Assembly (NCBI GenBank): GCA_946406115.1
Contig: OX291545.1
Span: forward strand, 15,638,001 to 15,702,000
Direction of reading: 5' to 3'
DNA from: Apoda limacodes
Lineage: Eukaryota; Arthropoda; Insecta; Lepidoptera; Limacodidae
Length of the DNA stretch: 64,000 nucleotides
Positions 9,964 through 20,455 of this stretch are shown here, piece by piece (within the stretch, counting starts at the first letter, position 1; every line of letters starts with the position of its first letter). A program made the translations under genes and the position numbers. The notes under the pieces are model-generated. The model was not told the DNA's origin. It saw nothing but the letters and a program-made list of their open reading frames with translations, and searched no databases.

Positions 9964-10500
9964 AGGGTTCCGTACCTCGAAAGGAAAAACGGAACCCTTA
10001 TACGATCAGTTTGTTGTCCGTCCGTCCGTCCATCCGTCCATCCGTCTGTCTGTCAAGTCTTTTTCTCAAGAACGCGTGGAGGTACCAAGCTAAAACTTTT
10101 TTCAAGTACTCAGGTCTACTATCCCTTAGAGCTGTGAAAAATCAAACTTCTAAGCCAACGCAATCAAAAGATACAGCCGTTAATGCCACAAATTTTCGAA
10201 AAAGGGAAAGAGAATCAAATTTGTAGTTTCATCATATAATAATAATATTTTTAATAATTTTGTAGTTACTTACCCTTTCGTCATGAACGCGTAGAGGTAT
10301 TAAATTGAAATTCATATCAAATACTCAGGTATATAATACCTTTAAGCTGTAAGAAAATCAAACTTCTATGTCAACGCAATCAAAAGAAACAGCAATTTAA
10401 GCTGCATATTTTCAAACTCGCCACTACTCGCAAGGGAATCAAAACCTAAAGGATACTTTCAGTCAATTTAGAATCTTGAAATTTAGCATGGAGCAATGTT
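9964..10500 (-). mobile_element. (GTCY)n interspersed element copy
   Basis: It begins with inverted arms AGGGTTCCGTACC ... GGAACCCTT around a short A-rich loop (9964-9999). An internal (GTCC/GTCT)n tract follows (about 10017-10056), then a body with GAACGCGTGGAGGTA-type sequence repeated in diverged form (about 10070 and 10288). Related copies lie at 19.9, 26.5, 59.0 and 62.4 kb. Orientation is set so that the ACCGGCCAAGTGC end seen in the 19.9-kb copy is the 5' side; that end is missing here. I associate such elements with Lepidoptera, but the class is unresolved. The right border is approximate. Confidence 0.6.
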
Positions 10501-10547
10501 TTATAGCACATATAAAGAAAAAAAATCAAAAACCTAAAATTTTTAGT

Positions 10548-11190
10548 TTATTTATTTATTTATTTCAGGACAACCAACAAAGTATACATAAATTACATAG
10601 CAATTACATTGGTTCAGGACTAAATTACTTAATGCTACTTTAATTACAGGCTGCCACGACATTCATAGTAAAAAATGCAAAACGAAGACTTAATATACTA
10701 AGACACAATAAATACAAAAAATCCAAAAAACGCAAAGAAAAACACAAAACGCAAAAAATACAAAACATGCAAAAACACAAAAAAGACAATAAGTTAATAG
10801 CATTATTATTTTATTTTATTTTTTCCTATAGGAATACAGATAGTTAGGTATATAAGGGAAAAAGCAGAAAAATTATAGTTGTTTAGGTGAAAAGAGATCG
10901 AGCACTGCGGCTCTGAATTGGCGCAGTGTGCAGAACATATCAATTTTATTTGTAGATGAGCGTGATAATTGACTATATTGTAATTGTATCCTGTTGATGG
11001 TGGAAAAATGCCCTAAATTGGTTCTAGACCTTTTAGCATGAAAAGGCAGGTATCTGTAGCGCCGACACAATTTCAGAGGAACGTTTAACTTTATTTGGCT
11101 CAATAGGTGCGGACAATCGATATAGCTATTTACTATTTTGTATAGAAATAAGTGGTCAAGGATCTTTCTGCGACTTTGTAGACTAACACT
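10548..11190 (-). mobile_element. 5'-truncated non-LTR retrotransposon fragment with (AAAT)n tail
   Basis: On the minus strand, an RT C-terminal frame (10873-11190) is followed by a 3' UTR of about 310 bp. It ends in a TTTA-repeat on the plus strand (10550-10567), i.e. an (AAAT)n tail. The plus-strand part 10670-10800 is rich in short AAAAACACAAAA-like simple sequence. Confidence 0.65.
10873..11190 (-). pseudogene. Reverse transcriptase C-terminus (non-LTR)
   Basis: Open on the minus strand to a stop at 10873. It reads SLQSRRKILDHLFLYKIVNS, then LLSQIKLNVPLKLCRRYRYL, SRTNLGHFSTINRIQLQYSQL and a final FRAAVLDLF. This is the typical C-terminal region of insect non-LTR RTs (the 'RR..D..FLYKI.N' block, then the variable 'RTN......NR......N' block). 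The catalytic domain is absent, so it is a dead 3' fragment. It belongs to a different subfamily from the CR1-like copies. Confidence 0.6.
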
Positions 11191-11199
11191 TAAAGTGTT

Positions 11200-11714
11200 A
11201 CATCACATATAGTTCGTATGAAACCTTTTTTGTTTAAATGTTTGATTATTTAAAGCGAAATGTATTTTTGATTTATTCGAATTTGAACAAGGTAAATGCA
11301 TTAAGTGCATTAAGATCTTTTTACTACTTTGGTTAGCATAATCAGTAGATATATATAACTGTTAATTCCGCATGCTCCTTGTTATGAGTAAAAATTTGGT
11401 ACTTAGTTTCCATTATAAGATCCCGTTCATTATAATTTCCTGAGGGACTTGTAAAGCCCATTTCAGCTTAAATTTTGCGTTTCTTTATTATGTGAACAGT
11501 TAATTTGGGTAAATGTAGCGGCTTAGGTTAAGACGAGACTTTACAGAAAATGTGATAATTTTAGTTTATGTTAAAGGTACCCATCAGAAACACAGCCACG
11601 CGTATAACTAGTATATAATATAAAAAGTATTTGAAATTACAGATGAATTTATTTCTACATTGTTATCTACCTCGTCGTCACCATCGTTACTACATTTTCA
11701 ATAAGCGTCTTATA
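11200..11714. other. Unassigned AT-rich DNA
   Basis: No recognisable gene, RNA or repeat was seen. Confidence 0.5.
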
Positions 11715-11801
11715 TCTCGCAGCTTAGTTAGTACTGTGGCCGGATGCTGTGCGGTGTGGGTTCCATTCCCGCACTAGACAAACATTGATGTAATAACAAT
11801 T
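11715..11801 (+). mobile_element. tRNA-derived SINE head, plus orientation
   Basis: TAGTTAGTACTGTGGCCGG, then a weakened B box (GGGTTCCATTCCCGCACTAG, 11757-11776), then ATGTAATAACAATTTT. This resembles the head of the tRNA-SINE family also seen at 12.3, 25.1 and 47.0 kb. It faces an oppositely oriented head at 12050-12135 across a minisatellite. Confidence 0.5.
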
Positions 11802-11804
11802 TTG

Positions 11805-12045
11805 CCAGTAGGACAACGCGACTGACTCGCATATTATATACTGCCAGTAAGATGACGCGCCCTATATTATACTACCAGTAGGATGATACGACCAATATTA
11901 TACTGCCAATAGAACGACACAGCCTATATTATACTGCCAGTAGGATGATATGACCTATATTATACTGCCAGAAGGATGAAGCGACCTATAATACTGCCAA
12001 TAGGACGACACGACCTATATTATACTGCCGGCAGGCTGACGCTAT
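11805..12045 (+). repeat. 31-bp minisatellite, about seven units
   Basis: Units read roughly ACTGCCAGTAGGATGACACG then ACCTATATTAT, with the start of successive units at about 11840, 11871, 11902, 11933, 11964, 11993 and 12025. One unit is a few bases short. Units differ at several sites, so the array is not newly expanded. It lies exactly between two inverted tRNA-like SINE heads. Confidence 0.8.
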
Positions 12046-12049
12046 CAAT

Positions 12050-12135
12050 CGTAACGAAATTGTTATTCATAACACCGGGAATCGAACCCATACCTCCGGT
12101 ACATCAGATAGGTCATTTTACCCATCTAGCCACAG
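12050..12135 (-). mobile_element. tRNA-derived SINE head, minus orientation
   Basis: Read on the minus strand: TGTGGCTAGATGGGTAAAATG (A-box-like), then GGTATGGGTTCGATTCCCGG with a perfect GGTTCGATTCC B box (12071-12081), then ATGAATAACAATTTCG. It shares the ATAACAATTT segment with the plus-strand head at 11791-11801, so the two form an inverted pair. No cloverleaf could be folded by eye; this is a SINE-type pseudogene rather than a working tRNA. Confidence 0.5.
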
Positions 12136-12149
12136 AGGCTGTCGAAATA

Positions 12150-12195
12150 TATACTAGCTGGCCCGGCAGACGTTGTTCTGCCCAGTTGATGCCTT
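12150..12195 (+). mobile_element. Short RTE-like end fragment
   Basis: ACTAGCTGGCCCGGCAGACG then TTGTTCTGCC resembles the start of a common lepidopteran RTE-associated repeat; a related start occurs at 31948. Only about 45 bp remain. Confidence 0.5.
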
Positions 12196-12221
12196 GAAGC
12201 GCTCTCTCGTGGCAAGGTATA

Positions 12222-12470
12222 GCAAAACGGACAATGAGAATAACCTCCTCCATTAACCGGAGGCGTTCGATTCCCGCACAGGAAAAACATATATATATAT
12301 TTGTGTTTGGCTTGAGTCTGGGTTTTTTCTTTATATAATATGTATTTATTTAAAACATAAAGTAGATTTATATATGTATCTGTTGTCTGGTATTCATATT
12401 ACTAGCCTGGCTTAGTTTGAGACCAGACAGGGCTGGGTGATTTATCCAAAATTATTATTATTATTATAAC
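12222..12470 (+). mobile_element. tRNA-derived SINE
   Basis: Contains a B box GTTCGATTCCCGCAC (12265-12279), a body with TTGTGTTTGGCTTGAGTCTGG and TATTTATTTAAAA, and the family's 3' region TGTCTGGTATTCATATTACTAG ... TTAGTTTGAGACCAGACAG. It ends in (ATT)n at 12451-12466. The same family is present at 24958-25165 and 47029-47360. Confidence 0.7.
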
Positions 12471-12740
12471 ACAGTACGAGAGTGGGTGTTTTCGTTCATC
12501 CTTCCTGCCGAGAATCCTATCGAGCTGAAATTTTGGAACAGGGATAGTTGTATAGACGGAAAAAATGTTCCTTTTTATCTCGGAAAATTCAAGTTTCCGC
12601 AGGAATTATTAATTTAACCAAATTCCACGTGAACGAATTATAGTTACAGCTAAAGCTTGCTAAAGCAAACTTTTTCCTTTCCATACCTCCCACGCTGACA
12701 ACCGAATTTAGCGCGGGCGAAGTCGCTGGCAAAAGCTAAA
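12471..12740 (+). mobile_element. RTE-like/SINE 3' region
   Basis: Shares GTTTCCGCAGGAATTATTA, AGCTAAAGCTTGCTAAAGCAAAC and the terminal GAATTTAGCGCGGGCGAAGTCG with repeats at 35580-35890 (+) and 58135-58370 (-). The terminal GCGGGCGAAGTCGCNGGCAAAAGCTA block is a hallmark of abundant lepidopteran non-autonomous repeats. No coding sequence is present. Confidence 0.55.
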
Positions 12741-12748
12741 ATATTCTA

Positions 12749-13015
12749 GACTCGTGGTCCCACCAATGTCGTCCCACTGGACTCGTGGTCCTACTCGTTG
12801 AGGACTAGTGGTTCCACTACTGATCGAAATCCACTACTAATTTCGATCCCTGACTTGTGGCTCCAACGCCTTTGTCCAACTATTACTATTACTCGTGGTC
12901 CCATTAATCGGTTCTTGACTCGTGGACCCACCAATGTTGTCTCACTGGACTCATAGTCCCACTCGTTTAAGACTAGTGGTCCCACTACTAAGTCCCACTG
13001 ACATCAAAATTTCGA
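12749..13015. repeat. 168-bp tandem repeat built from a 15-bp motif
   Basis: GACTCGTGGTCCCACCAATG at 12749 recurs as GACTCGTGGACCCACCAATG at 12917, a 168-bp period covering about 1.6 copies. Inside each unit a shorter motif, GACTCGTGGTCCCAC, recurs in diverged form about eight times (for example GACTAGTGGTTCCAC, GACTTGTGGCTCCAAC, GACTAGTGGTCCCAC). This hierarchical structure suggests growth from a small satellite motif. Confidence 0.7.
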
Positions 13016-15368
13016 TCCAAAAGTATATATGATTAGCTCCTTTAGAAAGATCTGGGTGTCTAGGTCTTAGCACTGTTTAATTCTGACGCTTTTCTGTGGT
13101 GATAGTAAAATGTACGAATAATCTTTTTCTTAGTTAATTTAAAGCATTTTTTTTAAACTTGGTGTTATAATCATCAGTCAGTACAATTATATGTTAAGGG
13201 TCCAATGATCATAAACTACACAATCTCAAAAACAACAATAGTTAAGAAAATAGAATCAAGATAGATGGTAATTTTTTTCGTGCATAGCTTTATTCATAAA
13301 GACAAACATTTGTGTACTTGTGTGAAAAACTATGAAATATCCCCTTGGTATAATTAAATAAATGTCAAAACATGATATATTTATGGTTTTAGGGTTAAAG
13401 TTTCATACTTTACCTGAAATTAGTTATGAAGGTTTATGTATACCTACCTATGTAGGTCATGCACCTTTAATTCTTATTTGGGACAGTCGTAGGAGTGTGT
13501 ATGTGTGTGTAATAAACGTAAGAAGTTGTGTTAGGGCCGGAAGTGAAAAGTAAAGTAGCATCTATAGCTGTGTAGCCTTAACCTAAAAGGCTTTTCTATT
13601 TTGCTTTTTGGCTTGTAATTAAATACTATCATACAGTTGGCCGTTTAATTCTGCTCACAACTATTATTAAAGTGTGAAAATCTAAGGGTTGCTGTTTTGA
13701 AATACGAGTCTTTTAAACCACCAATATTTAAATTTCCGAAGCTTTTAGTTGCGTAAAGTCGTTTTCACGTTATTTAAATTTCAAACACAGCTTTACGACA
13801 GATTTTACGATATTTCGGACATTGAATATTGATTATATTATGTACCGAGAACTTTCTACGCTTTTAATGGAGCTCTGGATATCATTATTTATTAATTATC
13901 TCTAAGTTTATTAAGTCATTACTTAATACATGTCGCTTCACTGCTTAATTAATTATAAACACCTATTTTCTCACTGGAAAACGAAAAAATATACATTAAC
14001 AATTTTTTTTCTACGGCTTCGCCTGCCTGAATGTGGTGGAATGGTGGGAGGGTTCAAAAAATAACTTGGACTTTTGAATTTGGGATTTTCTACAGCAAAT
14101 CTTTATAAAAATAATATATATTAGATAAAAATATTATATATTAGAAAAGTATGCTTAAGTAAGCTATAGCTGTAGTTGGTCAGGCATGGCTACTTAGCAG
14201 AGAAAATCTTCTATTTACTTTTCCTTGGATTTGTAAACGTATCAGTTTAACGTTTTAGAATATAGTAAAGAAATTATATTATTAATAGTAAATTTCAATA
14301 AAGATACCAAAAATGGAAAAGAAAAAGTAAATCACAGGGCTTACCGAAAATAGACGTATAGACTACGTCGTAAATTACCAGGTTTAAAATAATAAGCAGT
14401 AAAAAATACCTGGGACAGATTAATATCATTGCCAGTTCCAGAAGTAAGTCACAATTGCACAAGGAAGAAATTCAAAATATTTAGTTGAGTTGGCATAAAG
14501 TAAGTAATATCTAATTAGTTTATGCAAGTCTGCTGAAATTAAAAAAGAAGTTCTTTAATGAAACTATGTTGCGTTGAAATAGTACACTACACATTAAATA
14601 TGATTCGCCGAGGACAGTCTGATAAAAAATTATATATGGACTTGCTTATAATGCACTGTATGTACTTCTACATAAAACATTACAAATTGGTAACATATAA
14701 TACCTCAGTGTTTTTACACTACCAATAGGTTTTTAATCCTAATACCTATATATAAAATATATTTTGAGGAATGTCGACTAATCATACTAAGCTAAAATAT
14801 ATTTAATTTATTTTCACTCCATTGCGATTTTTACTAAGTATCATCGGAGACTTGGTAAAACAGTATTATAAGCGATATAGCCCAAAAAAAGCGAACAATT
14901 TAGCTATTATTGCCCCGGGTTTATATAGTTAATGTTAGAAGCTAGTGTTAATCGAGCAGTCAGTACATATACAGGTGTTAGTCTATCCCACAATCAGATG
15001 GCAAAGTTTTAAGAATGCAACAAAGTGGTTTTGGTCTTAAATTTTAGTGGCAGCACGATTATTAGAAAGGTTGTTACATTTTAGACTTTAAATTCAACTT
15101 AATTAAGCGTATTGTGACCAAAATAGAAAAGTTTACGTGACCAGTCGCAAGATCTGACAATCTGAATGCAAATTAATGCGTGCTTTTGTTCGGGATATAC
15201 GAATATGCATAAATGACCAGCTTGGGCCGGAATAATGCCGACGTGGCCTTGTCTACAACACTTGTTTTCCTAGGTCCGCCTTACCTACAAAGCCTCCCGC
15301 AATGAGTTAGGTCTTTAAAGTACTTATGTTCTTTTATATTATCTGGGATGGGATATTATATAGGAATT
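13016..15368. other. Unassigned AT-rich DNA
   Basis: No gene or clear repeat was recognised over 2.3 kb. A CTACGGCTTCGCCTGCCTG patch at 14010-14030 may be the worn end of an RTE-like repeat. No open frame with protein-like composition was found. Confidence 0.5.
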
Positions 15369-15478
15369 ACTTACTACTGCCGCACCGCTCGTCATCGGCA
15401 AGGATTTCATTGTCACACCTTAAAACCTGAATGGTCACGTACAGTGCAGTTACACAGGAACTTCCTCTCGCGAAATTT
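15369..15478 (+). pseudogene. CR1-like RT relic
   Basis: About 110 bp matching the C-terminal RT region of the CR1-like family: translated CRTARHRQGFHCHTLKPEW then SRTVQLHRNFLSR, against FYHRTARHRQGIHSHTLEPKW in the 867-2336 copy. The downstream LWNELP block and the 3' tail are missing, so this is a short internal fragment. Confidence 0.7.
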
Positions 15479-17393
15479 AGTTATAACTCTACTACGAGTC
15501 ACGTTCAGCGGCTTCAAAAAGCCACCAGCATTTAGAGAAAATAGCGATCCTAAAAAGCATAAAAAATTTTGCGTTACTAGCATTTGTCGCTTAAACTGTT
15601 TTGCCAATCATATAACAATATATCTTGGCAAATAATGGATTAGCAAATGTTTAGTTCGTATACAAACCTAAATAAATAAAAAAAATAAACATATACATTT
15701 TGCAATTTAAAATAAGAAATTAATAAATAAAAGAGTGATCTCTTTAAAAAGTATTCAAATGATTTACCGACGACTCAGAAGTATAAAATTAACATTTCCG
15801 TCAGAAATTCCTTTCATGAACCATAGTTGAACTCAGAAACAACAATTCATTTTAAACTTACAAAGGTATAGGAAAACTCTTCTGAAGTGGATTATAGTGG
15901 ATATACTATTAAATAAGTAATTTTTTAAAATTTATTATTTGTTTGGTTGTAATCGCGTAAACCGAGTACAACATGGCTTTTCCTATCCTCGGAATAAAAG
16001 CTTTCGACGTTCTCCTAGAGCTGACGCGGAAACTAGCTTCTACCCTCGGTTAAGAAAAGCGTCATTTTGCACTAGGTACGAAATATACAATTACGTTCCT
16101 AAAACCTAATGTAATTTTAAATAGTCACCTCATAAACCTGCAAAGTGATTGTTCTTTCAGGGCGGTAAACGACAGCCCCGCCGGATTTTCTTTTAATTTG
16201 TAATTACTTTTACTCACTTTCTTTTCATTATTTTATACAAAAAACATTATTTAACCTTTTTAAATTTAAAACCGTCACGAATGTTTTCAATTATTTGTTT
16301 TGAATTTAATTTTAACCTTTTCATAAAATTTCTACGCGACTGTGTTTCAAAAAAACTCATTAAAACGTCAAAAAATGTTTATTCGTTTATTGCCTCCTAG
16401 CCAGGTAACACCGTGACACTTATCTTAGAACCATCGTCCATGAATCACAAACCCCAAATAGAAAATGTTTATTGTAACCCTTTTATGAACCCTGCTTGTC
16501 TGCAGTTGTAAAAAATATCTAGAAACCTGTTTAGAAATGACACTTATAGAACACATTGGAATCGGCTGAAAATATTCTAAGAAACCCTCACGCTATCCTG
16601 GCTGGTGCTGTGGCCCCTGGTGGTCTAAAGCCGTAAAAGCTGCCTACACTGGTGAGTAATAACATCTTTTAAACGCAAAAAACCGCAATGGTAAGGTCTG
16701 CTGGCATACATTTTACTCTGAAACACAGTCAAGACAACACTTTAACTCGAAACAGTTTGTAATCAGGTGACTGTTAAATCTGTCTACGCCACGTAATTTA
16801 AAACAACAATTTCGATTTCAAGGAACTTCAGTAACTAGATTCTACGAACGGATTGCTGAGTACAAGAAATTGAATACATACAGCATCTCATTTAAAGTTA
16901 TAGCTTTAACTTAATAATGGTTTTAAATGTCTTTCAAAGTAAGTAAGTAAGCTTAGTTATCACCTTAATATTTTTAATAAACTTATTCTAAAATCTTAAG
17001 TATAATTCTAGTCGGCAAAGGTAAAGGGTATTTGTCTATTAGTATTTTGATTAGATTGTCATTTTTAAATTCGAATTACTTTTAAATGGAATATCCGATT
17101 TAAATTATTCAAAAAGTTATCTACAGGTATTGAAACGGTCTTAAATAAAATTTATTTGGATAAGGATTAAAACAAAGGTATGCACAACATGATCTGATTT
17201 TGGTCGGCATTTCTAGCAACTTTTTTAATGTAAAAAGTAGTAATAGTGACATAACTACAATAGTTGAACATGTGGTATCGCGAAGTTTTTTAAAGATATT
17301 GATATGTTCTTTAATACTGTATACCATTTTATTGTTCTATCACCAATAGTTTACACAGCGCATGCGATGAAAGTCATTTTATGGCAATTTTTT
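15479..17393. other. Unassigned DNA
   Basis: No recognisable gene or repeat. Frames at 15413-15607 and 17121-17327 lack family features. Confidence 0.5.
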
Positions 17394-17592
17394 TTACATC
17401 TTGGGTTACATTATTGAAGTTTTAGTAGGGTTTCCGATTTTTTCCTAGTAAGTAAATATAGCCTATGTTACTCGGGGCTACATTATGTAGCATTCTAATG
17501 GTGAAAAAATTTTTGAAATCGGTCTTAGTAGTTTTTGAGTTTATTAGTTACAAATATACAAATCTTTCCTCTTTATAATATTAAGTGTAGAC
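17394..17592 (+). mobile_element. RTE-like 3' end
   Basis: Matches the familiar 3' region of lepidopteran RTE-derived repeats: AATATAGCCTATGTTACTCGG, AATGGTGAAAAAATTTTTGAAATCGGT, GTAGTTTTTGAGTTTATTAG and the terminal CTTTCCTCTTTATAATATTA. About 200 bp remain, with no coding sequence. Confidence 0.65.
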
Positions 17593-17993
17593 AACAAATA
17601 ATATGAAAAAATATCCTTGCAGGGTTCTTAAGGGTAAATGACAATGGAGCTACCTAAAAGTTTCAGGAGGATATTCTACCTAAAGTTTTACGTCTCTCGT
17701 TTTTATAATAAATTGAACTTCCAAAGCTGGCGATAGTCGTGGTCTGCCGGTAGAAAGGTGACGTGCCAGTCAGAAGGGTCGTGCCTATTATCGTTGTCAG
17801 AAGACTGTTTTAATTTGGGCCCAAGTCCTAATACGGCATTTTGTACGAACTAGTTAGAAGGGTTGAATGGGCAACGAATCTCTTTAGCTCATTATGTCTA
17901 CGTAGAGTAACATATTAAGTTTTCAGTAGGGAATTTTATTAATCATTTTTGTTAAATTTAGTACTTATACCATTCCCCGTTTTAGATGCTACA
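17593..17993. other. Unassigned DNA
   Basis: No gene or repeat was recognised. Confidence 0.45.
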
Positions 17994-18070
17994 TTTAAAA
18001 AAAACTGGGCAAGTTCGAGTCTGACTTGCATGTCGAGGGCTCCGTACTTTATTTAGTCTGTAACTATTTT
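17994..18070 (+). mobile_element. (GTCY)n element head fragment
   Basis: AAAAACTGGGCAAGTTCGAG ... GGGCTCCGTACTTTA is a diverged copy of the ACCGGCCAAGTGCGAGTC ... GGGTTCCGTACC start of the (GTCY)n family (intact-looking version at 19873). It is truncated after the first arm. Confidence 0.5.
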
Positions 18071-18135
18071 TTTTCAGACTACGAACCAAGATTTTTTGTT
18101 GATTTTTACAAAACTATTTTATCTTTCCTGCCATT

Positions 18136-18673
18136 CTTACTAATAAATAAATGCAAAAATCTGTTTGTTTGTTTCTAATTCCGCAAAAGTCCATTAAAAT
18201 AACTGATTTTGGCACACATATAGTTGATCCTGATTTTCACGGGAATAGGCTTTTCGTCACTTCGAAACGGAATTTGAGTTTTGAGAAGTGAGTTTGAGTA
18301 CCTGAATTTATGGCATAAGGATAGCTTGAGGAACGAAGAAGACGATCCTTTCCATGACGATCAATATTTCCAAGAAAATAGCTATTTTTACGTATGAAAT
18401 GTAGTTTTTACGTCACTATGGAACAACGAGATGACTTGATTTTTGACAAAAGGATATCTGTAGCGATGCTAAGGACATAAAATGTACCTTTTGTGTCAGT
18501 CAAGAGTTACGTGGAACCACGACGCACTATAGCTTCACTTCGGAATGGAGTAGCAAGGTGGTTGACTACAGTCAGGAGTAGACAGAGCATGAGATTATTT
18601 TTATCCCATTTATTGGGTTCTCGTAGCAATCTACAGCAGTAACCGCATACCACACGGGTAAAGCCACGCGCTT
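18136..18673 (+). mobile_element. Diverged RTE-like non-autonomous repeat
   Basis: It starts with TACTAATAAATAAATGCAAAAATCTGTTTGTTTG, similar to the ATAATATTATAAATGCGAAAG starts seen at 31453 and 35585. It ends near CCACACGGGTAAAGCCACGCG, resembling the GCGGGCGAAGCCGCG terminus. Between them is the usual 'gattttggcacacatat' type phrase. The copy is old and borders are approximate. Confidence 0.4.
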
Positions 18674-19872
18674 TATTTTCTTTATAAGATTTTAACTATT
18701 TTAAGTAATACTTCTAAATAATTTCAAATAATATGTCGCTTAGGAAAAATCTTATATATAGGAAAGCGGGAAATTGTTTGAACTTTAATAATATTTTCAT
18801 TTCAATACCTATTACCATGCTTTTACTTTCTAATTGTTATTAAAGGGCGGGGTTAATTTTTTTTTTTGAAAATTACTAAAGACCTTGGGTTATAGAATGA
18901 AGCCTATTACGGTTTACACACTACATAACTTACTGTGACAGAATGAAAGACTTAACTTTACAGTACGGAACTCTAAAATTTGCGGTCACGGTGTAATGTT
19001 CAGTTTTCCGATTTCGTCAGTTGTATATCAATTAAAAAGCATGTTTTTACACCAAGTTTACCACCAATACATACTTAAATTTCTTACATAAACCATTCTA
19101 CGATTATAATGAATAACTTTGAAATAAATTCAACTTTTAAATGTCTTCTACGAAGAGCAACTCCAGTTTTCCCGTGCCACAATAAGAAGAAAACGTATTG
19201 GCGTTATAAACTCAAATGCTCCAGAATAATTTGAAGCTAGCTGGGACAGTTGATAACCGCATCCTGTGCTCAACTGCTTCGTAGAATGTTCGTAGACTGA
19301 GATATTTATCTCACAATCTGAACTAAGAGTAAGACTGATTAAGGCACAAACTTTGCGTTTCACTCAACGAGTTTCGTATTAAAACTGCTCCAAGGCAAAT
19401 CTTAATGGGACAGCGTTGTCCATATTGCAATGATAAAATTTAAAATCTAGTAGATACTTATGTATAAAGTACTTAATATTAATGGTGTGTCAGTTAACGT
19501 AACTATAAGAATTAAAAATAAACAGCACGTTCATTTCATATTATTGAATAAATAGGATCTAAAATGCAAAAAAATTTAAGCCAGGTTCCCATACGTTCTT
19601 AGGATTCTGAAGCTAAATGGCAGAAATATAACTTGTAGTTTCGTCATGTATATCAGTCGGTATGTATGTAGGCACTGTCCTTATAATTATGACATCTTTT
19701 GATTGATTCTAATAAAATTTTACCGGGAGGACATAGGACTATGTGAATCACGATACAGTATTGTGATTTAATTATGATAAAAATAATAATTAAGGTTGAT
19801 TCTTTATTCACAGGAAATGAAATATGATTGTTTTGCGCATCCTATTATATAGCATGTGGGATTGGATAGACC
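18674..19872. other. Unassigned AT-rich DNA
   Basis: Nothing recognised on either strand; the minus-strand frame at 19148-19363 has no family features. Confidence 0.45.
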
Positions 19873-20455
19873 TTTTAAAAAACCGGCCAAGTGCAAATCG
19901 GACTCGCGCACTGAGGGTTCCGTGCCTACCACCATTTACGTAATTTACGAACTCAAAAGAAACCGCTAAACGGTCACCCATCCAATTACTGACCTAGGCC
20001 GAAGTTGCTTAACTTTGAATATCGTTTCCAAAAAACAATTGTGTTACTGTTTTTCTTAATAATAGCTAGATGGTGCTTTAACTGTAATTTAAGATAGTTA
20101 CGGCTCGGGCCCGTCTCACACTTCGCTGGTTTTTATTATTTGTTGTTATACTTTAGACTTCACACTATTTTTCACTGCAAGTTTGAAGTTTCTTTGTATT
20201 ACTATTTTTACGATACTGCAAAAACAACAAAAATGTGTTTCTTGTATGGGGACCCCCTTAAATTTGAACTTTTTTAACTTTTTATTATTTGTTAGATAAT
20301 CCCCTATTATAACACATATTCTGTAAAAATTCAGGCTTTTTTTTGGTCTAAAAGATAAAGCCCTTTAATGGCCGGACAGACAGACAGACAGACAACACAG
20401 CGTAGGCTTAGTAATAGGGCTCCGTTGGCACCCTTTAGGAACGGAACCCTAAAAA
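19873..20455 (+). mobile_element. (GTCY)n interspersed element, near full length
   Basis: Left end AAAAAACCGGCCAAGTGCAA then GGACTCGCGCACTGAGGGTTCCG. Right end has the GACAGACAGACAGAC tract (20374-20393), then GGGCTCCGTTGGCACC ... GGAACGGAACCCTAAAAA. At about 580 bp it is the most complete copy here and shows both ends: the ACCGGCCAAGTGCGAGTCGG end and the CGGAACCCTAAAAA end. There is no coding capacity. The class is unresolved (SINE- or Helitron-like have both to be considered). Confidence 0.65.

Noticed and set aside
10017..10056. (GTCC)n tract as a CRISPR-like or stand-alone microsatellite
   Set aside because: It is the internal (GTCY)n core of a dispersed element seen in several copies; no spacers.
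12050..12135. Functional tRNA on the minus strand (perfect B box)
   Set aside because: No acceptor stem or anticodon arm can be paired by eye; it is a SINE-type head.
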